This document shows, one piece after another, positions 23,640-32,600 of a DNA stretch of 64,000 bases. The translations under genes were made by a program, and so were the position numbers. The notes below the pieces were generated by a model. It saw only the letters and a list, made by a program, of their open reading frames with translations, had not been told where the DNA came from and did no database searches. Source of the stretch: Pampus argenteus (Eukaryota; Chordata; Actinopteri; Scombriformes; Stromateidae); the NCBI GenBank assembly GCA_036937835.1, contig CM072862.1, positions 13,900,501-13,964,500 on the forward strand, given 5' to 3'. Within the stretch, counting starts at the first letter, position 1, and the number at the start of each line of letters is the position of its first letter.

Positions 23640-26600
23640 TAACACACACACAGACACACACACACACCCACCCACACACACACAGACACACACACACACA
23701 CAAACACATATAGAGAGAGAAAGAGGAAAGGAGAGATTGGCTAATGAGGAAGGGAGGAACAGCTAAAAAAGGTGGAGAGATGGGAGGGAGAAATAATAGG
23801 GGTGGTGCTCTTTTTAGAGTTAGAAGTGTATGTCTGCAACTTTCAGTTGTTTGCTTATGACTTCAGCTGAGAATTTACTAAACCCTGCAAACGACACTGA
23901 ATGGAATAGATGAATGAAACTTAAATCTACTGAAAACCAAAAGATACTGGAAACCATTGAATCCATGGAGGAAATACCCTTACCTTCACTCTGCTGCAGG
24001 CAGACACTAGAGTAGGATGAACCAGGTAAAACACAGGATGAATGTATCTCTTGTCAAATTTCTATTTAACTTATTAGTCTTATTATCTAAGAATGTGTCT
24101 TTTAGCAATCTGATGCATTGCAATGCTCAGTGTTTAAATCTATGTGCAGTGCTGTATGTGTGCAGTGTATTAAAGGGCAGCCAGGGCTGGCTTCTTGGAG
24201 ACGTGGTCATTATGAGGCTTTGGACCTGCGCCGTAAATCTCTTCCTGGTGACAAAGCTCTAATATTTTCCATGTGTACTCGAGAAGAAGCCCAGATATTT
24301 TCCAAAGCCTAAGTTTTAAATGGATGTATCCATGTGTACTGTTTGCCTGCTTCAGATGCTCATTTTTAGAATTTAAGTGATTTAGCACCTGCTTGACATG
24401 AACTAAATTAGTAACACATCTGCCTGCATAGCCTGGCTTAACTCTCAAGACTGGCAGCCATTCTGTATATATGATGTGGGCAGAATGGTGGTACAGTGAC
24501 TCCATAGTTACCTGCAGCACCAGGTTTGATTAGAAGCTGTTCACACTGACAGAATCATACACCTGTCAAAGTTATTTAAATGTTCTTTCGAAGCATGTAT
24601 GCTTGCCATCAGTGCCTCTCTCTCTCTCTCTCCCACTCTCTTTCTCCCCCCTCTGCTGTGTACTTTGAGTGAGCTGTGAAATAGGCATTATAAATAGTGG
24701 TCATGGGTTGTGTATATTTAGCCACTCAAACAGCGTCTGAAACCATTGGGTTTGTCTGAGGGGACTGTTATTACAGAACTGGTAGCTTGCTGTGCCTCAT
24801 ACTTAATGCTGTCTTTGTTCAGTAAGTATTGAGTGTTGTAAACCATTAAATGGATTATGTATTCATGTATGTTTGTGTTTACCTCTGTGTGTCTGCTCAT
24901 GGGGGCTTCATGCTCTTCATGCTGTATGTTGTTGATGACAGGAACTCCTGCATAGGACTTCACTGGAGAACCAGAAGCTGAGTCTTATGGGGGAGGTGTC
25001 CTACCTGAAACTAAAGCTGGCAGACATGGAGGGAAAACAGAGCCATGTGGCTGAAAGGCAGCACAAAGCAGAGGTAGGACGTCTCTCAGAGCCAACTATG
25101 ACAATTCCCAATTCCATTATTATTAATTAATTATTTAATATACATGATATATGGATGAGTGAGACTGTAGTTTCCCACCACTTATTATACAAAGCTCATT
25201 GCTCATCGTTGCCTTGTTAGGTAGTGCAGTTGGACTAGATTTACTTGCTTTTTTTTTTATTTGCTCTGCAAATTTGTGAATGTGACAGCCTCATAGCCTA
25301 AGGATCTTTTTTTTCATTGAGCAGTGTTTTGAAGCAGGAATTAGTTACCTAGAATGCCCAGGAACACTTCTGTTTTGCTTCACTCCTTGGAAATTTGAAC
25401 CTAACTCTGCCAGGAATGACGAGGGTACACACAAAAATCTGTCTCGTGTTCTCATGGGTCTAACCTTGAAGTCAGCTGCTGACTTTATGAAAGTCCATAA
25501 ACACTTTTTGGATGGATGGCGAGGAACATTCACTAAAACCCTGGCTGTGTTGATTCTGGGTAGAGTCTACAGGAAAAAAAAAAGTCTCCAAGGGGTTTAC
25601 ATTTTTTGTCATTTCCAACAGAATCATATATTTGCTTAAGGTAGATGTGTTAAGTTACTAGCAGACATCCTGTGCATTCAGTGACCATATGAATTGGATA
25701 AAGGGAAAGTTTTGATGTAACACTACCACACAGGATACTGTACTAGATGTAGTTACTGTCAAAACACAACTGGTCAAAGAGCCTTTGTGTCCTCAGGTTA
25801 AAAGAGTTCAGGCATAGCAGAACTGGTGTGATGGATGGCAGGCCAAATACGAGTGTGTGTAGGCTTCAGCCCAGAGAATTTTGTTCTTGGTAGTTGGCAA
25901 GGATTGACTAGGCCATTCTGAAAAAAGGACCTTCTTGCTTAACAAAGGCATAATCTCCGCAATGTTTGATGCTTTATTTCTAAACAGAAACAAATGGTAT
26001 AGGTGTGTTATAGTAGAAGGCAGTGTTTCTTCTCTTCTGCTTTCACATGCACAAACCCCACTTTCCATACAACAGCTGTTTGGACTTAAGAAGAATAGGA
26101 AAAATCTACTTTGAACACTTTACAAGCCTCCCACATGCTGCTTCTACTAAACATGTACACACATATGTATATGCATGACGGACACACACACACACACACA
26201 CGCTGCGGTGTGAGTAAGCCCATAGATAAATTTAGCCATGGAGGCACTCTATATCATCTGTCATATCCGATGTACTGGTCCCCAAGTGAGACTTCCTCTG
26301 TCCACAGTCCGAGCATAGCTTGGCAGCTATGTACACTCTCTCTGCAGGAACATGGGCACAGATCACATCTAAACAAGCAAAACCTATTCATCCCTGTTAC
26401 AGTTTTTCATATTAAACTGACTATTAGATAAAATGAACATTAAAAGGTTGAACATGCATGAAATTTGGACGCCACAAAGCACAATGTTAATCCAGTTATG
26501 GTAGAAAGAAGAGGGTATTTCAGAGGCATGAACAAATACAAAACAATATGTGTCTACCTACTAGATGGCTAAAACACAGTTTTACTATGAGACTTATATG

Positions 26601-29600
26601 TATTAAGACTAACATATTTTCAGTATTTAAAGTATGAAGACATTACCTAGAGATGAGGTAGACTAGAATATTTATTTAGAAAGTCACCCCTACTGCAAAC
26701 ACACACACAGATACACACTGACATATACTTGCAGTATTTCCTCTTCTCTCTCTAAATGTTTCTCTCGATTTTCTTTCTCCCTCACTGCATCTGTTAGAGT
26801 GTAGTGAATTTCATTTGTGAGCTCCAGGAGCAGATGTGTAGGTTTCAGAAGGAGATCAATAGCAAGATCCAGGAGAAAAAGGCCTCGGAGATCAACGCTG
26901 ACAATGGCTCTCCAGTGGCATGTCCCACTGGGTCCACTGAGGGACAGGGCTCAAGCCCTGACCCATCATTTGACAGAGCTGCTGGGGTGACGCATGAACT
27001 ACAGGAGGCTCCAGATGGGCCTGATGGAAACACACACAGTCTGGGAGAGAGTAGCTCATATGCAGACCTGCAGTGGCACTGTGGAGGAGAAAGTGTAGGC
27101 ACAGCCTGTTGCATGACTTCAGAACGTGTGTACAGCATGGGTTGACTTATTGAGTGTCACAACCAGTTGACATATTTTTCATAATCTGATATCTGAATCT
27201 GATTCATATAGTGTGTTGTGAAAGAATAGTTTTACTAACATCACCCTTGTATTTAATGCAACTGATGGATCCATGTGATCATACACTCCACTTTAGGGTT
27301 TGCTGAAGGAGCTCAGGATTCTCAAAGACAAAGTGGAACACCTGGAGGATCAGAAGTTACAGTATGAGAAGAAACTTAAAGCAACAAAGGTAAAATCAAG
27401 TTCTGATTTTTATGGTGTCTAGACTTTGCAACACAGCATCGGTGCCCACATTCCACTGCTGACTGTCCACTTTCCTAAATGCTGTCCAATCTAACCAGTT
27501 AAATGAGTCATTCTGTTTTTATACATACTCTCTCACCTAAGTGTTCTTCAAAAGGCTAAAAGGCTCTTAAATGTTCTGTAGAAATAGACTTAATAATGGC
27601 TTAGTCCTTTTTTAATGCCGTAGTTGTATACTTTGGCATCATCCCAGTGCATTAACTTCTCAGGCTTGCTAGAGCTATTTTACTTGCTGTCACCCTTTGT
27701 CCTCTTTCACGACAGAATAATTTTCTTTCCCGTTATTTCATTATCTATGTCTCTGGTTTTGTTGCTGTCTTTTTGTCATGCACAATATCTGTCCATATCT
27801 GTGCATTAGACAGCATTAGCTGTTCTTCTACCTGCCCACACAAACAGTAGATTCATTTTTAAAGGCACATCTGCTACAAACAAATTCCATTTGTTCATAA
27901 CAAACTAACCCCTGAAAGTGTTGCCTGGTCAACTTCCAGTTTCAACTTGATAGACGTTAAGATCACACAACAGGAAAATTCTTAGCATGTTAGAATTATT
28001 CACATATCTCAATTATCTTCTGATAATTTTAAATAAACCAGTGGAAAAAAACCATTTGAATAAGTTAACATGAACATGTGTGTGATGTGGGATATCAGAC
28101 GCAAAGGATAAATTGCGGCTTGCCTCTATACAACATACCGAGCAATGACAAGCAAATCAGCCCTAAGTTAACTTTATTGCCATATGTTCATTTCCTCATA
28201 CTTACTTACTTCAAAACACACTACAAACTACAGACAGTATTTGGTCCCCTATAAATTAAAGAGGAAAAAATTAATTTGTTGCTGTGGGAGTTTTACTTAC
28301 GAGTTCTTTACATTCTTTACAGGTAATTGTGGAGAAAAAAAAACATCAATATCTGACAAAACATGCTTCAAGTGAAAGCTATGTGCTATCAGTATTCCTA
28401 ATTAATGCATATGTCTTTTGAAATTTTTGAAAAACGAATTTCTGTCCGTGTTTAAACTGATAAAGTATGTGTAGGCACACAGACTCATGCAGAAACGCTT
28501 ATTCTTTGCGCTAAGTTAAAGATTCCTCACTGTGTGACACCCACAGGCAGAGATCAGCAGCCTTCAGCAGCTTCTGCTCAGTAAGAATGCCGAGATCGAG
28601 AGCTTGCAAACTCAGCTGCTGGCCAGACCCTCCCTTTCTACTGAGTGCTCAGAGAGAGGTAAGCAAAGCATCCAGCTTCAAGCCCTTGACCAAGCTGCCA
28701 ACAGTCTCTCACTCTGACAGTTACCCAGCCTGATAGGTGACAGTAAATGACTCCCATTTGCATTCATTAACTCATAGTAACAGCTGTGGGAAAAGTCTGT
28801 CTTGGCCCTTAATAAACGTCATTATGGGTCTCTGTCTCTCTACCTTCTCTCTCAGAGGAGATGTACAGGAAGAGGCTAAACACCAAATGTAAGCTTTAAC
28901 AGTACTTGATGAAAATCATTTTAACCCCATGGGCCATATCTACTTTCGATCTGTCATTTATTTACTTTTTCCTCTGACTTTTATTATCTTTTGTTTCCCT
29001 CTGCTCTGAGGGACAGCTTTGATAATCACCAACTGGTTTCAAAAATGACTTGATGCACTATCTCTCCACCCTTTGGCTTCTTTGTTTTCTTAATGGATTC
29101 CTGAAGTCATAATGTTTTCATAATTTTGTCTGCTATAGATAAACCCATCTGCGGTGCTTAAAATAATCACTGTCACTCACCAGCAATGCTCCCTTTATGC
29201 CTGCAAGTGCTACAAAGAAATCAATTATGAAGGCTGACATGTCTAAAGCTATAATTGTTAGATAAAAAAAAGGCTTGGGTGAATCTAAAAATATATATTT
29301 TAGTTGGCACTTGAGTGAGGAGTAAATCTACAACATACTAGCATGTGTTTTCTCCCTTCCTTCCTTTCTACATAGCCCATGTGCCACTGTACATGTATAT
29401 ACATGTATACAAAAAAATGCGCGCCTATACAAACATAATGATTTAAATGACATGTGTGGCAATACAAAATAATAATTAATTTGACATGCCCTTACATATT
29501 AATAATCAGAGTGGTGTTTCTCTTTATAGACCAGGAGCTGCAAAGGCTTAGGAGTGGAATGAAATCGCTGGTAGCTGCCAATGATGAAAAGGTATGTTAT

Positions 29601-32600
29601 CTTGTCTTCCTCTGTTCAACACAACTGTATCTGATTATACTGCATGGGGCAATATGTGTGTTGTCATCAGTTTACTACAATGTAAAATGTCTTACTGGCG
29701 TGTATATAGCAGCGCCATCATCACATGCTGTTTGGAAGGTTAGAAGGTAACTGCTTTCAGATATTGTCATTTCTCCAGGCACCGCCTTCAAACCATTTAC
29801 AGTACAGAGGGGCCTTTGTATTCTCCCTCCCAGAAAATCTTGGACTTTAAAGACTTACAGACGTGGGTCTACATGTGGCAGACTAGTAAAGACACACACG
29901 TACACACACCCAAAAGGCGAACCATTTCAGACAAAGCCACACTTAAGTAGGCCTCAATCTGCCAAGCCTAATTTTGGAATGAGCTGCATTAAGAGAACCA
30001 TGGCAAAACCAGGCATGGGCACTACTTCAAAAAACACACTCTATGCAGCTGGTTACCACAACTAAGCTTCCCAGCTAGGCCTGTGTCAATCCCCTCCCTA
30101 GTCACTACTTTGATGTAAAGACCATATGGTGAAAGAGGTTTTGTGGCATATAAGTCAGCAGTAGAGGGACGCAGATACTCCATATGTGTTTTTCCTAACC
30201 TTAGATAAACATCTTAATTGGGTTTTGCTGATCTAAAACTCTCCCTTCTCTTCTTTTCTGTAGGACCGTCGTATAGAAGAGCTTACTCTACTCCTGAATC
30301 AGTGCAAGCAATTCAGAGAGGTCACTCACATCACAAGGCAAGGTAATCAGCTTTTTCACTCCTTTATCCTTCCAGCAAAATGAAAAGCCGCCACATTTCC
30401 TTCTTTAACATTTGCCACTGGTTGAGTTGTGAACAAAAATATTTCTTCCCTTTGTTACTGTAGCTCCACCTGCTGTTCGTTCATTGTCGAATGGTAGGAC
30501 TCCTTCAAGCAGCAGTGAGGAAGAAGAGCATATGCTGATGAAGAATGCTGACTCTGCCAGTGCGAAGTCCGAAGATGTAAAGTCTGAAGTGAGTGCAAAC
30601 AATTTAAACTGATACTCATACTAGCTAAATTAACTATTTACTGTCAACATACTGTATGGATATGATTTTAATTCCCCTGTATCTATCGATTATTTTGTTT
30701 TATATTTTTCCAGGTTTCCACAAACAGTGCTTCCTCCCAGCAAGCATCTCTTTCATCAGGCCAGAAAGACAGTGATTGCAGGTAATGAAGCTTTTTTTTT
30801 TGTTAATGGACCTCTCAAGTACAGTATATTGCAGTTGGATTTGACTGAGATAATTGTCTTTTTGTCTTCTCAGAACAGAAGCGCAGACTTTATCAAGTAG
30901 CATGAATGACTTAACAAATGGATCACACACGGTATTTTATTTTTTATTGTTGTAGTATACAATTCTCATATTAAAAAAGAATAAATCTTTACTAAAGCCT
31001 GGATGCCTTTCTCATTTTTTCTACAATATATGCAAGCTACTGTACTGTTTATAATGTGACTGATGCATGAGAGCATTTAGAATATAAATACAGTTGATTT
31101 ATTAATTTACTGTCTTTATTCCTTGAACCGTATAATTACTGTTTCCTGTCTGGGATTTATCCAGAGTGACACCAGAAGTCAGACGCTGCCGGTGAATTCC
31201 TCTCTGACTGAGGAGAATGTGACTGGAGACAGCAGTAGTGAAATCCAGAGTGAAAGGTCTCCAGATGGGAGTGAAGATGGAGACTCCAGCCAAAGTAAAT
31301 CCAGATATATTAACTTAGTCTATATATGGTGTTATTTATGATGTGATGAATAGCGTGTAGTACGAATAGTGGGATTTGACTTGCTTTTCTGTGGAATAGT
31401 CATTGGCGTGGTTGTTCCCATGAGCAGACAGCGCTTGTACTTAAAGCAAACCACTCTCATTTGACCAGACGACCACTGTACCTTTGATCACAAGTAATTG
31501 CAGAGGCTCCTGACAGAGCAGGGAGATCATGGGATAGACTTTCTCACCAAACACACCCTCTTTCTCGCTCTGATTGACCATGTTTATCCCTTCTCCACCC
31601 TACCTCTGCATCACCGACTAATTTTAACTTGAGCTCCACCCTGAGCTACATCTACATTCTGCTGTAGAGCAGCAGATTGTCTGTGCAGCCTATATCATAA
31701 TCACACCTAGTTAATTTTAGCTTAAACCTTTTCTTTTTCATGGAACATTAACTGAGAAATTGTTTGCTGAACTCAATGGTCTGTAACCTGTGTTCCCACT
31801 CTTGACTAGAGCTCTGTGAAAAAGGCAGGCCGCTACTCGTGTGCCACTTAGTTCTTAATGTTCTCTTTGGTATTAAAAAAAAAGGTTTTTATTGATTTTT
31901 TTACTTACTCATCAAAATTTTGACTTCAACATCTACATAAAACTATATATTTAGGTGTCTGACCTTTCTAAGATACTATTATTAAAATGCTTGTTCTTGG
32001 CAAGATTATAGTCTTTGTCTGCTGTAATTATCATATTACAGGTAAATTGTGATTATTAACTTATCAAATGCATCTATAAAATATTGCATAATATACTCTC
32101 TACAGTATAATCATACAATTTGAATCATATTTATACTTTGTATTACACTTTTTTACATTACATTTTTTTTTAACATCTTTCAGGAAAGCTGGAGAAAGTT
32201 GATGATGGCACTTCAAGCGATAATTCCCCTGTTCATTCTGGGGTAAATACACAGCCTATCCAGAGAGCTGTGGGCTCACAAGAATACATGAAGAATAATC
32301 GGAGCTTCAAGAGACTCTGGGGAAAGTGAGTGATACTTATGCACCTTTTAATTTTGAATGAAAGTTGCTCACAGCATCTTCATCCAGAGAGTTTACTCTT
32401 GTCAATACAGACTTCGAAGAACCCAGTCTGGAGGGCTCCAGGCAGCAGATCCAGATGCTGGTCAGTTTAGAAGAGGGGGACTGCGTGCAACAGCAGGACC
32501 CAGACTAACTCGTACCCCTGAATCTTATGACCCTGCACGGTAAGAGTCAGTGTTCCTCTATTTAACTACCTGTAATATTGATTCACACCAAAAGTTTTTG

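Noticed and set aside
24120..24312. Open frames around 24017-24520 as an extra ppfibp2 exon
   Set aside because: Overlapping frames on both strands without family similarity; only the 3-codon ATG exon ending at the donor has splice logic.
27118..27145. Reading ppfibp2 exon 6 to its in-frame TGA as a truncated isoform
   Set aside because: Possible through intron retention but there is no nearby polyadenylation signal, and exon 7 follows cleanly in phase 0.
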